Below are positions 33,836 to 45,876 of a stretch of DNA of 64,000 nucleotides, piece after piece (within the stretch, counting starts at the first letter, position 1; every line of letters begins with the position of its first letter). A model generated the notes under the pieces. It was not told the DNA's origin. It worked only from the letters and a program-made list of their open reading frames with translations, and ran no database searches. The translations under genes and the position numbers were made by a program. The DNA comes from Moringa oleifera (taxonomy: Eukaryota; Streptophyta; Magnoliopsida; Brassicales; Moringaceae). The stretch is from assembly GCA_021397835.1 (NCBI GenBank), contig JAJFZO010000566.1:9048001-9112000 (forward strand), in the 5' to 3' direction.

Positions 33836-35720
33836 GGATTCATCAGATCAAGCAGCTCATGCCTCTCGAAAATGCAAAAAACGAGGCATTACCACTATGC
33901 CTGATGTTATTAAGTGTAGATCAATGGGACAAAAGATATCAATCTAATTAAATGAGAAAGGATAGCCTATTGGAAAGCATGGTGCAACGATAAACTGTTA
34001 TATTGGTGTCATTGTATGACATGTAGTGCCTATTATGCTTAACAATTGGCATGCTATCTCAGATGAGTTCAAGAGTAAGATTTGGGCAACAATTTCAGTA
34101 TGTGTTATAAAATAGGCAAGTGCTTACATTTACAATTGAATTATATGCTCATGATTTATTTTCATTAATTTGTGTAAATGTGTTTTATAAGGGACATATG
34201 ACATTGATGTAACTTTGTAAAGGTATGTACTCTAATCTGCTGCACAAAAATGGAGGAGCTTCAAAACCGTTCTTATGAGGAAATACATCTTGCCTTTCAT
34301 GGATGACCTAGAATACTTGGGGTTGCCACTAGCAAAATATAGGAGTTTCATAGATTTAGATGTATGGCATGCATTTGTGAACTCTCTCGCCTTTCAAAGG
34401 AGTTTCAGGTATTACGTTAACCAAATAGAGATGTTTATTTATGAAACTTTCACTAAATATTGATATTCATTTATATTATAGCGAAAGAGAATTGTTGCAA
34501 TAGAAAGAAGGAAGAAAAATATATATGATCATTGTCTTACTTGAAAAGGATTTGTAGGGTTAGAGATCGAACTTATAAGTTAATTATGTTTTGGTTTTTT
34601 TTGTAAAAATTTTTGAACATGTGATGGATCCATTTTGTTTACTTTAATTAACTATATTAAATGATTTTGTATGATTGCTTGTAGAAGAAGTCATTGGGTA
34701 CTGAGGAAGAAATTGATCATGCTACATTATGAAAAGCAGCACAATGTAACAAACAAGGACGATACACAAATGAAGCGACCAAAAAGTGTGTTAAAAAGAT
34801 TGTACGTATTTGATAAGTCTTTACTTCTATTTGATTTTTACTTATTTAAATGTCACATTTATGTAACAATTGCATTCTGACTTTGTAGGATGAGTTGATG
34901 ACATAGGAAAGTCAAGGTACATTTAAACCGGTACATGTGAATGACGTCCTCACAAAAGCTTTGGGCACACCTGAACATCCTGGTCGTGTTAGAGGTCAGG
35001 GATCTAGGGTAACTATAACCTCATATTTTGGGAGGATGAAAACACATATCATGCCAGTAAGTGAAGCACCATATGATAAACAAGATTTTATGAACATGAT
35101 AAAGTGGTTCTCGTAACATAAAGATGTTTTAGATGACATTGTGGGGGACAGAGTTACTACCCAATCGAATATCGTTCAAATGCCATTTCGTTCAGGTAAA
35201 GCTAGTAGTAACATGGCTCGAATAGATGATAATGAAAAAAGTCTGACATCACCTCCTCAACCTTCACAGTTGGTCTATCAAAGCCTACACCATTTAGTAG
35301 TAAGGTATGTCACATGTTATATTTCTATTAAAGAAAAGAATAAAAGTTTTGAGACATTAAATTGTGCTTTGACTATTCATTGTAATGTGTACAATGCGAT
35401 TTGTACATTGGTTCTTTGGAGGATATCGTGGCCCATGGATCAGTTTTCATAGATACTACCATAAATCAAACTATCCATGGGCATCCTCTGCTTGATGGAG
35501 ATGTTAATGTGATAGTGGATGTAGCTATTTGAGGGGATGCTCATTTGCTTCACCCAATACTAGAAGCAGAAATTTTTACTGTATTTGAAATGGTTGGCAC
35601 ACATGTTGCTTGGCCATGAGATTAGGTCATCACACATGAATACGAGGTATTTTATGTCAAAAGTTGAAATTTTTTTTAGTTCTTTTACTGAACATGACTT
35701 CTTAACTATTTTATTTCTAG
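33836..35720 (+). pseudogene. Transposase_24 / TNPA-like module, degenerate, multi-exon
   Basis: This follows TNP2 on the same strand. Pieces are MDSSDQAAHASRKCKKRGIT at 33836, WHAISDEFKSKIWATIS (about 34049), AAQKWRSFKTVLMRKYILPF (about 34240), RKRIVAIERRKKNIYDH (about 34485), KSLGTEEEIDHATL (about 34687), NDVLTKALGTPEHPGRVRGQ (about 34941), and an HGHPLLDGDVNVIVDVAI block near 35477 ending in GTHVAWP. The ALGTPEHPGRVRG motif is characteristic of plant En/Spm accessory proteins. Stops occur at several places (for example near 33945 and 34900). Confidence 0.8.
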
Positions 35721-35798
35721 TCAATGAATAAAGGAAAGATGCAAAAGTTGCAAGTTAGACCAGTACCAACATTGTTGAAACAACCATCATTGTAGCAA

Positions 35799-36960
35799 TT
35801 GTCTTTTATTGGGTTGCCATTATCGTTGAAGGTATTGCATGAGCATGTCACAAAGGTAATGGATCATGATGGAGTCATCACCATTCCTTTGCAAAAAAAA
35901 AAAAAAAAAAAGGTATTTGCTAATGAGGGCTCTATATATGTGATGCGAGAAGGTATAATACAATTTTGTCACATGGAAGAGATAAGTGTTACTATCATTC
36001 AAGCTTACATTGTGTATGTATTTTTTTCTTTTATTAGTTTATTGATCTTACAATTATGTCATATTCATATTTATATATGTTTTTTATATTTTCAGTAAAC
36101 TTCATAAAGATTTGGTTGCACTTGGTTTCAATCAAAATATTTTATTTGTTGATCCGTCGATAGTATCAGTTGTGAGCGACATAAAGATAGAAGATCAAAC
36201 TTGTCATATTGCAACTAGATTAGCTCAACCATGTGACAAAAGAGTAGTGATCTTCCCGCATAATATCACATAAGCATGAACTTAATTTGTTTTAATTGCA
36301 TTAGTTAAATAACTAATAATTTAGGCAACATTGGATGTTGGTGATTGTTGAGCCGTGGGCGTTCACATAAACAGTTTTTGATCCTCTAGGGCATGGTTCT
36401 CGCACTGAGTTAGGCATGCTCATGTCCTTATGAGTTTAATTATTTTATACTTATAGTAGTATATGTAATTGCAGTTTCAAGATTATTAATTTTTTTAGCT
36501 CTTTTATAATGTTTTTAGCAATAAACATGCCATCTATTAGTCGACGGAATTGCCAAAGTATTGTTGCTAAGGTATATATGTTACGGACCATATATTATAT
36601 TAAATTTTGTTATTTTTAGTCATAAAATATAACATCTAAATTATGCTAGTGTAGTGTCCACGTCAACCTTCTAACCATGAGTGTGGGTATTATGTGATAA
36701 AATGCATGAGGGATATCATTAACGGATATAACAATAATGCACCATACTCAAAAATAGTAAGTTTTTAAATAATTTATTTCTGTAAAATGTTTTCTATAAT
36801 ATTGAAATTATAGTTGTACTAACTTTTATATTTTTCACATGTATAGCTAATGGATATTGATACCTACAATCAGTCTGAGCTTGATAATGTCAGACAAAAG
36901 TTTGGGCAATATATATGGAGCATTATGTTAGGATTCAGGTAAAAGTATAGGACTTGTATT
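35799..36960 (+). pseudogene. Ulp1-like cysteine protease domain in CACTA (best-preserved residues)
   Basis: The exons read KVLHEHVTKVMDHDGVITIP (about 35829), IQFCHMEEISVTIIQAYIVY, KLHKDLVALGFNQNILFVDP (about 36100), then HWMLVIVEPWAFT with catalytic His codon 36329-36331, a stop, TVFDPLGHGSRTEL with the Asp, and CPRQPSNHECGYYVIKCMRD with Gln codon 36664-36666 and Cys codon 36682-36684. The H-D-Q-C set typical of C48 (SUMO) proteases is therefore intact although the frame is not. The final exon (DIDTYNQSELDNVRQKFGQY) ends near 36930. A homopolymer A run at about 35894 adds a frameshift risk. Confidence 0.85.
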
Positions 36961-37669
36961 TCAAATTTTGGAATACATTATATAGCTGTTAGGAATTCTA
37001 AGTATTTGCCTTTTAACTTTTAATTTGTAAATTAATTTTTCTCCATGTGTTTCATACATAGCTAGAAGGTTATATGGATGAGAATTATGATTCACTATAG
37101 TTTCGAAATGGTAATCAATATGTGTTATGTTGAAGTGTATTATGATGAAAGAAGTGATCATGAATGTATGCTATATTGGATTAAAATATGTTATGAATGG
37201 ATGAAGTGATGGTGGTGTTAGATTGTATTGAGGTATATTACATTGCTCTAGAGAGTGTTGTCATGAAAATGGTGGGGGTGGTAGTGCATTTTTGATTAAA
37301 AAAGTAGTGGTGGTGCGTTACATTTTATTGAAGTGTGTTAGTAATATTGAAATCATTTGTGATGTTTTTTTTTTTTTATCGTATGCAACATTTTTTTGAT
37401 ATTTTCAAAATTTAATTTTAGGTAAATAGAAAAATGTGAATTCGTAAGCAAAAAGTTTTGATTTTGGAAAAAAAAATGTAATCAAATAATAAGTACAAAT
37501 ATGAATTATAATTACGAATTAAGATTATTAAAAATTAAATAATGATTCAATTTTAAATTATTAAACATTAAAAATAAAAAAATAAATAGTAATTCAAAAT
37601 TTTAATTATTTATCGATTCAAATTTTGATTTTTTTATTTTTTAAAATAAATAAATAAAAATTAATTATA

Positions 37670-38180
37670 ATTTATCTACAGTTTTTACAAAACTGTGAAT
37701 AAAACCATAAAATAAATTAAATGATTTTAATTCAAAATAATTATTTATTCACAGTTCTAGAACTATGAATAAATTTAATGAACTGTGAACAACTCTTTAA
37801 TGAACTGTGAAATATATTTGTTTTGTTCACAGTTCGAGAACTGTGAACAAAACTTTAATGAACTGTGAACTAAAGTGTTTTATTCACAGTTCTAGAACTG
37901 TGAACAAAACTTTAATGAATTGTGAACTAAAGTGTTTTATTCACAGTTTTAAAACTGTGAACAAAACTTTAATGAACTGTGAACTAAAGTTTCCTTATTC
38001 ACAGTTCTAGAACTATGAATAAAACTTTAATGAATAGTAAAGTAATGTTTGTTTTATTCACAGTTTTAGAACTGTGAACTATATTAACTGACTTTTGTTC
38101 ACATTGACATAGTCCATAGTTTTATAACTGTGAATAAAAGTCATTTAAAGCTGTTAATAAAAAGTTATTTTGTTGTAGTG
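37670..38180 (-). repeat. Right subterminal hairpins and TIR, family II
   Basis: Near-perfect inverted pairs of TTCACAGTTCTAGAACTGTGAA type recur about every 55-60 bases (near 37828, 37880, 37940, 38000 and 38057), each spaced by AACTTTAATGAACTGTGAAC. The direct repeat of this unit is well preserved. The array ends at the TIR at 38180, followed by TSD TCT. Confidence 0.9.
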
Positions 38181-38589
38181 TCTCTTCACGTTGTATCTAA
38201 GATCTACACAAGCAAGCTCGTGTTTTTAGTAACACATTGTTCTTCAAAAGCAAAAAGTGTTTAGGTGGGTTAAGAGATTAACAGGTATATATTTGAAAGA
38301 TAATGCATCTTAACAATGCAAAGATTTTATGTGTTTTAAAAGAATAATCGTGACGTATCATACATATCGTACCATGAGCAAAGAACTGTGCTGTGTTTGA
38401 TTAAATCATGACTTAGCCACTAAATTCGTATCATCTTGTGAACCATCATGACTTTATTCACAAATTGATATTTCTTTAATAAAATTGATACATAAGATAA
38501 TATCATTGCTTATTTATCTAAATCGTTATTTATTTACTAAACTTTAGTTTTGTTTTTTTTTTCTAAAATTGTCATTTTTTTTCTAAAAT

Positions 38590-41110
38590 GTTTCATGGTC
38601 ATGGCAGAATGCATGTTATTGTAACTTTTAATGGTGAGTGGTCCTGGTCAAGAGGAAGTTTTGAGTATATTGGTAAGATAATCAAAACTCGAGGTTATGT
38701 TGTTTGAAAGGGTTTGACACATGCATAGTTATTAAGTTTAGTTAAATCTTGCATTGACATTGATTTCTCCAACTATGATATTATACTACACATCATAGTG
38801 AGATCCGAGGAAACTACTGTAAAATTTAGTTAGTGAATATGACGATATTGAGTTCATGTTGGATGATGATAATATAATACCCCATGTAATTATGGATTTG
38901 GTGCAGTGACATGAAGTTAAGAACAGACATGGTGTATGTGAAGGTAAAAATTCAAAACGAGTCAATTAGTTAAATTTTTGTATTGGGAGCAATGAGGTTA
39001 CTGATGCAATTTCTAATATGGAGACCCATCCAATTTTTCTAGGTAAAAATTTGGGCATAAAACCATTATTCCATAATGAGACTCCTTCTAACACTTAGAA
39101 TACTGATGACATCGACTTGGATGAGTAGATGGACTATAATGTTGGGTGTGAGTATCCAATCCCAAAAATTGAGCCCACTCAACCTATCGAAGAAAGAAGT
39201 TGAGCTTGATGATGAAAGCTTGCCTTCTGTACCACGTTCAATCCCATCTTATGTGCCACTTGTGATAGTGTTAACAAGAGGTACAGTGTGCTAAATGCTG
39301 AATTATACAATATTGTTTTAGCTCTTACTATGCAATCAGTGACTCTGATTGACACCTTTAATAGAGGTTAATTTTTCCTAAGTAAGAAAGAGTTGAAACA
39401 ATTTTTGAGTATATATGCATTAACTGAGAACTTTGAATCTAAAGTCACTAAATCTAACAAATCAATATTTAAGATTGCTTGTAGAGAAGAAAATTATGCA
39501 TGAAAGGTCCGTCCTATAAAAGTTGCACAAGGACAATTCTTTCAAATTAGACATTATGATTTGACACACACTTACATAATCAAATAGTTGCATCAACAAG
39601 CAAGTTTTACCATTATTGGAGAAATTATTACTCAACGATTATCCACTAATGCTAGAATTATTAAGCCAAAAGATATCATAGATCACATGAAAGAATTATA
39701 GAGCATACAACTTTTATATAGGAAAGCTTAGAAGGCAAAAGAATACACATTGTCTCTTACTTATGGTCACCTAGTTGAGTCACACTAACAATTATCATCA
39801 TATTGTCACATGTTACAAATAGCTAATCCCAAGAACTAAGGCTCACATATGCATTGAAGATGAAACTAATTGATTTAAGTATTTTTATAGCTCTTAGACA
39901 ATCATTAGGGGAGTTTTATTCAGTGATTAGACCGGTTGTTGTTATGGATGCCAGTCACTTGAAAGGAAGATGGTGTTATATTTGTAGTATTGTGCAAGGA
40001 TGGAAATGAATAGATATACCCACTAGCATTTGGTTATGGTTACTCGAAAAATTACAAGGCTTAGGAGTGATTTTTGGAGCAATTGAAGGAGGCTATTGGT
40101 CATGTTGATGACTTGGTTATTATATCGGATCATCATGCTAGTATTGTCAAGGCCATTGTAAAGATCTTCCTCGATTCTTGTCATAGGTTATGTTCTTGGT
40201 ATATGGCTCAAAATATAAAGAATAAATTTCAAAGAGAAGACGTGTCCATGATATTTTATAGTGGAGCAAGGGCATATCAAGAGTTTGAATTTGGTAAATT
40301 GATGATTGAATTATAAGCTAATCACCCTCAAGCATTTGAATATATCTTGAAGGAAGATCTAAGGAAATGATCACATGTCTATTACCCTCAAAAATAATAC
40401 TAACTCATGACCACTAATATTGCTAAAAGCTTGAATTCATGTCTTTGATTTGCCCACGAGTTGCTCGTCATAACTCCATTGAAATTCATTAGAGATATGA
40501 TGCAACGTTGGTTCTATGATAGGCATGAGAAAGCTAAGATTTGAAAACACAATTAACTGAATGTGTTCACTCTTTGATGAATGAAAGATGAAAAGTTTCA
40601 TTATAAATGACGGCTTCTGACATTGATTGGAATGTACTTGCACTTGTAGGAAATTTCAGACTAATCTGTTGTCATGTGCACATGCATTAGTAGCATCTAG
40701 GTGACATTTATTGTTTGTTAATAATATATTTTTATTTTTTATTCTCGTTTTAGTAACTTTATCATTTTTCATTTTTTTATAAGAAATGTAACATTGATTT
40801 TATAACCTTTTGCTTTAACTATTATAAGCAAGATTACATAGTAGCAGCATACATTGAGCCAATTTATCTGGTTGATGATAAGTCTGATTAGAATGTGCCT
40901 GAAGACGTCAGAAAGGTTATTGTATTACCGCTGAATAATGGTAAGCATGTGGGTCATCCAAAGAAGCAAAGAATACCCTCTAATGGGGAAAGAATATGAT
41001 AAAAGAAATGTTTTAAGTGCAGCCAATATGGACATAATCGGTTGACATGCTCAAACCTATAGTATCATGATAAAGGAAGTCATTCAATTTTAGATTCTAA
41101 TGAAAGAACG
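38590..41110 (+). pseudogene. Mutator-like (MULE/MuDR) transposase, degenerate
   Basis: In order: an N-terminal HVIVTFNGEWSWSRGSFEYI region (about 38612), a Mutator DNA-binding type block (about 39370-39600: SKKELKQFLSIYALTENFES, KIACREENYA, FFQIRHYDLTHT), the MULE transposase core (about 39900-40320: EFYSVIRPVVVMDASHLKGR, then a later frame DDLVIISDHHASIVKAIVKI and HRLCSWYMAQNIKN), a SWIM finger (CTCTCRKFQTNLLSCAHALV, 40630-40690) and a CCHC knuckle (CFKCSQYGHNRLTC, 41009-41050). Many stops and frameshifts are present. I could not find terminal inverted repeats, so element limits are unknown. Confidence 0.88.
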
Positions 41111-41289
41111 CCACTTGGAATTTTGACAAGTGAATATTCTCTTTCAGATCCTAGCCTTGGTAGAACTTGTCTTTGAATGGGATTTCGATTGAATAGAGGT
41201 TAGATCGCTTCCTCATGTGCCTACAAAGCCGAAGCAATCTCAATTGTAGCCAATTCTAGTTTTTCTTACTTAATTTTTTTTTATAGAAA

Positions 41290-41791
41290 TAACACTCGAT
41301 CAAAGTGGGGCATAAGCAAGTTCAGTGGTTGAACCCTTTACAATCGATCGACGAGTACCTAGAAGCTATCTAGGGTAGGAACAAACTTATATTAGGCATA
41401 GTTATAACATCAACTAGTACAAGGAAGAGGCATAATAGCGAAGATCAATTTATCTCAATGTACAAAAAACATTGTCTTAGGCATGCAACCCAAAGAGATA
41501 AAAAGATTGCTAGCTTGAAGAAAACTCTTTTAGAGCCTGATGTAAGCCAAACCCCTCAATTCAACAATAGGAGTCGGTTATGGAATAGTCTTTTGGTTAG
41601 CTTTCTCGTTCTTAAGGACTTTTAATTGGCAGGCTTTTATAGTGACCTGTGTTGCTAATAGGGAGAATATGAAATAGATAGTTATACTTGTCTTCACTTA
41701 GAAACTCTATGCTCCCTATTCTAGTAAGGCATACTCTCTAAACTAAATTCACTCGTTTCTTATTCTCTGGCAATTAACCTATTCTAAAGCA
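41290..41791 (+). other. Mitochondrial-like flank left of CACTA (right copy, tentative)
   Basis: A less AT-rich segment with no gene, ending exactly at the CACTA left end at 41792. Because the CACTA right end at 45032 is followed by ccmFN-bearing DNA, this is probably the other side of the same NUMT. The homologous flank of the left copy is off the window, so this rests on texture and position. Confidence 0.35.
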
Positions 41792-42119
41792 CCCTACTAC
41801 AAAAATTATAATAAGTAACAGTGATCTAATGATAATTTTTGAAAGAACTGTTATTAAAAGGATCTTTAACTGACATTAGAAGTAGGATTTATCACACTTT
41901 TAACGTTATTTACCATTAACTGACATTAAAAGGCAACATTTGATGTCAATTGCCATGGGAACTGATGTTAAATGCTTGAATGATTAAAGCCATAAACGAA
42001 AGTTTCACAAGAACTGTCGTTAAAGACTTAAACTACACAGCCTTTAATGAAAATTCTGCTAGAATAGTCGTTAAAGGCTTGCACCAAGCCTTTTAACCTA
42101 GCTATCATTTTCTCCTCCA

Positions 42120-42310
42120 AAAGTAGCAGCAGCCATGTTTGGAGAAGTAGCCAGTCGGCCCACACACACATCTCACCCTCTCCATTGTTCTCTTCTTGCT
42201 CTTTCTTCTCCCATTTGTCTCAAATCTCCACAATGCGAAGCCAAACTCTCGCCCTCCATTTGTTCTTCATCTTTGGCATTTAAACATGAAAGTATTTCAG
42301 TAGATTCAAA
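42120..42310 (+). pseudogene. Captured 5' gene fragment (unidentified)
   Basis: A short GC- and CT-rich stretch with an ATG at 42135 reads FGEVASRPTHTSHPLHCSLL. It contrasts sharply with the very AT-rich sequence on its right and sits directly after the left subterminal repeats, where captured host fragments also lie in the other elements. It could be a 5' leader plus transit-peptide-like start. No family is recognised. Confidence 0.35.
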
Positions 42311-42689
42311 ATTTTTTTATGAAAGTTTTTCCACAATTATTTCATTTAGTTTTGATCTAAAGAATGTATATTATTTTGAGATTTTCTTCATTAGGTATAT
42401 TTGGTGAATTTTTATTAGTGAAATTTGGTTTTTTAGTAAGTATATTTGGATAAATATAAGGTATGAATAAGTATATATTGATGAATTTATTGTTTTATAA
42501 TTTTTAAGATTTTTATATCAATTGATGAATAAAGTAAATGTTAGTTACATGAATTTATATTTTGATCAATTTATGTTTGAATAAATTTTGTTATGTAAGA
42601 TTGATTGGTATATTTTGTAAAATTTATATTGATTTTGTAATTAACTTAATTTAATATTAGTTAAATTTTAAACAGATAATTAATTAATT

Positions 42690-43150
42690 AGATGATTGTG
42701 TAGTAAAAAATTAAATATTATTTAAATTTTAATTAATTTACTAGCTAGTTAGATGCTTGTAAAGTAATTAATTAGATGCTAATTAAATATTGACTATGTA
42801 TTAATTAACTAATTAGGATTAATCATTTTTCTAAATTTTAATTAATTAGTTTGATGCTTGTAAAGCAAATAATTAAATGTTATTTAAATTTTAATTAATT
42901 TACTAGTGCTTGTAAAAGAATTAATTAGATATTAATCAATTGATTATGTATTAAATAACTAATTAGCTATTAATCATTTATTCAAATTTTAATTAATTAG
43001 TTTGATGCCTTTAAAGTAAATAATTAAATTTTAGTTAATTTATTAGTGCTTATAAAGTAATTAATTAGATGTTAATTAATTGACTATGTATTAATTAACT
43101 AATTAATTATAAATTATTTACTTAAATTTTAATTAATTAATATTTCGTTA
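42690..43150 (+). repeat. AT-rich tandem repeat, unit about 151 bp
   Basis: Blocks beginning TTTGATGCTTGTAAAG-like recur at 42850 and 43001 (151 bases apart), with a shorter diverged block from about 42747. Each contains TTTTAATTAATT and GTATTAATTAACTAATTAG segments. The left copy of the duplication is cut off at 3458 within the end of this array. Confidence 0.75.
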
Positions 43151-43394
43151 GTTATATATTATTTATTTAATTATATACTAACTAATCATTTGTTATTTAG
43201 TTAATTAATTAATTTATGCTAATTTAGTTAAATATGTATTAATTACAAATGTTAATTAATTCATTAAATTTTTAGTTACATGTAATTTGCACATAAACGT
43301 CTAATATAATCATGCACGTATGTGTTTGGAATTTTTATTGGTTTATTATTGTTTGGCTATATCATATTTTTGTTTTTTTACTTATTTTATTATT

Positions 43395-44260
43395 TGAGTA
43401 AACTTTATATAAATTTAGTTGTACTTGGCATAGAGAAGTATTTTGTATTTGCTGATCAATCTATCATATGGGATGTCTATAAGTATAAACATCCAAGTCT
43501 GTCACCTTGCCAATATAATGATAAATCCATATAATAGAGGAATAGTGATATTTTCGGATAACTTGAGGTATGTCTTCATACTATTTGAAATTATTAATAG
43601 TTTAATTTGTTTACAATGCTTTTTACATTTATTTTTGATAATGTAGACATCATTGGATGTTGATGGTTGTTGAGCCTCGTACTTTTGTGTGCAACATTTT
43701 TGATCTTTTGAACCATGGTTCTCGTTAAGAAGTAGATAAACTTATGTTCATATAAGTGAAAATATTTTAATTTATATTAATATGTATTATTTTTTACTCT
43801 TAAAATTATTGATAATTTTCTATTGGCGACTCTTTTAAATTATTTCAAGTTATCAATGAATCAAGTGGTAGGTGCATTCCTAGGAGTATTTTTGCTAAGT
43901 TATGTATATTTAAACTAATATATAATATTAGTTTTATTTAGTTTACAAATTATGATAATTAAAAATTTTTAATATAGTGTCCACATCAACCTTCAAATAC
44001 TGAGTGTGGATATCATGTTATGAAATTTTTAACGGACATCATTGACAAACGTGACAAAAATATCCCATATACGAAAATAGTAAATTTTTAAGCATTTGCT
44101 TATATAATTACTTTGGTAATTGATGTGCTTACTAGAAGTTTTAATTGGACTAATTACTTTTTTATAAATGTAGTTAGTGCATAAAAATACTTACACTGAG
44201 TCAGATACTGATGAAGTTAGAAAGGAGATTAAACAGTTTCTTTGGAGTACATATTAAAAA
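43395..44260 (+). pseudogene. Ulp1-like protease domain remnant (right copy)
   Basis: The frame opens with INLVVLGIEKYFVFADQSII (43404), then after an intron gives HWMLMVVEPRTFVCNIFDLL (His codon 43651-43653) and CPHQPSNTECGYHVMKFLTD (Gln codon 43987-43989, Cys codon 44005-44007). Unlike the left copy (3730-4590), the His-Trp and Gln codons survive here. Stops elsewhere and loss of the upstream transposase show it is not expressed as a whole protein. Confidence 0.75.
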
Positions 44261-44639
44261 GTTAAACCTTAAAGATTTTTGTAGACATGAATATTATTAA
44301 ATTTACATAGTTGAATTTTTAGGATTGTGTATGATAATATATATTGTACATATGGAGTTCGGTTATGACATCAAGTTTCTTTTTCTTCATCTGTCATTAC
44401 TTTTTGGACTAGATTATATTGAAATGTTTTCAAACATGAAAGAAGTAATGATGGTTTGAGTGAGAATGGTATTGAAGAGTATTGAAAGAAAAAGTTGTTT
44501 CATTAAAGAGTTAGTATTGAATTGTATTAACGTATACAACATAAAGATATGTGGTTAATGTGGAAGAGATGAAGAATTTTATATATGCAGGTTTTGGATA
44601 ATTTGTACGAAAGAATTTTGTATATGTCAAAATTATTAA

Positions 44640-45032
44640 AAAAATTCTTTTAATGGACTGTTCATTGAAAACTAACATTAAAGGCACTATCTTTTAATGA
44701 GAATTCTATGAGAACTATCACTAAAGGCGTCACCCTTTAATGATAGTTGACGCCTTTAATGATAGTTCTTTTAAAATTAAAGGGAATGTCTTTAATGGTA
44801 GTTTTAAAAGAACTATCATTAAAGGCCCTCCTTTTTTAATGATAGTTCTATCAAAATAGTCCTTAAAGACTCCCCCTTTAACGTCAGTTTTAAAAGAATT
44901 GTCATTAAAATGGAGCATTAAAAGGGAGTTTTAATAATAGTTTTCAAGAAATGTCATTCATTAAAACTCTCTCCTCTTTATTATCATTAAAGTTCTTTTT
45001 AACTGTCATTAAATCTCTTATTTATAGTAGTG
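44640..45032 (-). repeat. Subterminal hairpins and right TIR, family I (right copy)
   Basis: Collinear with 4975-5340: TTTAATGATAGTT/AACTATCATTAAA pairs at the same places, with an extra short duplication near 44737-44765 (TTTAATGATAGTTGACGCC). The complete TIR survives here. Confidence 0.8.
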
Positions 45033-45684
45033 GTAGTATGGTGATTAGCCTTTCTCATATTATTGGAAGCCTTCTAAACTCATTGTCGTGTTCTATCGTA
45101 CTAAAGGTTACTGTGAGAAGATCCTTATGCCGGTGAAGATTGCTTTTAGTGATCGAGAAATAAAAAAATAAAAACCATTACTTAATTTTCAACACTTCGG
45201 ATAGGCGAAAGGATCTATGTCCATCCCCAACTTTCTTCCAATTCTCATCGACAAATTTAGGCTTTTTCTATTAGGAGTCATCAAAGGAAAATAGGCAAAC
45301 ATTGGTTTTGATAAGCTAAGGAAAAAGAAAGAACCACCACTTGGTTTTGACACTGAAGCAAGCCATCCTGCCAAACATCGATGTAAAGGTTAGATTTCAC
45401 CACCTTTATCACGTAACTAGTCCTATTTAATCTAAAAAATCCAACTTGAAAACTATATCTCCCCCAAAAAATGCTCTACCTCAAAGCCCCTTTCATATGT
45501 TAGGCAAGCTTGGGTGCCCCCGCTCCTAACAAGTTACTGGTCAAGATCGTGAAACTAATGCTCAAAAAGTAAGTAAGCTGGTCTTTCTTTGGTCATAAGG
45601 ATAATCATTCTTATTAGATGAAGGGCGACTAGTCCGAGGTCGTGATTAGTAATGGCATAACTAAAAGAGGGGTAAGGGTGACAA

Positions 45685-45810
45685 GGTTACGTGCTAGGTA
45701 GTACAGCACATCTCTTTGGAGTACAATGGCGATGCAGAGGGCTAAGTCAGCCAACCAACACAATAGGTCAGGGTCGGGTTAGCCATAGGTTTGAATCCTA
45801 CTGCCTTTTT
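45685..45810 (+). pseudogene. tRNA-Pro-like mitochondrial remnant (right copy, tentative)
   Basis: Same arrangement as 5934-6060. Here the anticodon-loop region reads CATCTCTTTGGAGTACA, closer to an expected UGG loop, and the 3' arm reads CCATAGGTTTGAATCCTA. The insertion between the halves is shared, so it predates the duplication. Confidence 0.3.
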
Positions 45811-45876
45811 TATAGAACATCTGGTGGTTATCAAATGATAGGAATAATGAAGCAAAATTTTGGAAATAAGCACGAA

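Larger units (their letters stand above)
23885..38180 (+). mobile_element. Complete CACTA element, 14.3 kb, TSD TCT (family II)
   Basis: The left end at 23885 and the reverse-complemented right end at 38180 share CACTACAACAAAA. Flanking triplets TCT (23882-23884) and TCT (38181-38183) match. Both ends carry family-II subterminal repeats (TTCACAGTT...AACTGTGAA). Inside, left to right: captured host fragments (24193-about 26690), a degenerate minisatellite (27245-28140), AT-rich spacer, and decayed TNP2, Transposase_24 and Ulp1 modules (30279-36960), all on the plus strand. Stops in every module mean it could move only with help from another element. Confidence 0.92.
41792..45032 (+). mobile_element. 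Family-I CACTA derivative, 3.24 kb, with Ulp1 remnant (right copy)
   Basis: The left end reads CCCTACTACAAAAATTATAA (one base off CACTAC...), matching the reverse-complemented right end of the Pack-CACTA. The right end reads CACTACTATAAATAAGAG on the reverse strand. Flanking triplets are GCA (41789-41791) and GTA (45033-45035), a plausible one-mutation TSD. Both ends carry family-I repeats. The interior lacks TNP2 and has a captured GC-richer fragment (42120-42300), AT-rich tandem repeats and a Ulp1 remnant, so it is a deletion derivative. Its right half is duplicated at 3458-5340. Confidence 0.8.

Noticed and set aside
37295..37310. AAAAAAGTAGTGG inside the large CACTA resembling a nested right end
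   Set aside because: Neighbouring sequence shows no family repeats and lies in ordinary spacer between Ulp1 and the true right repeats.
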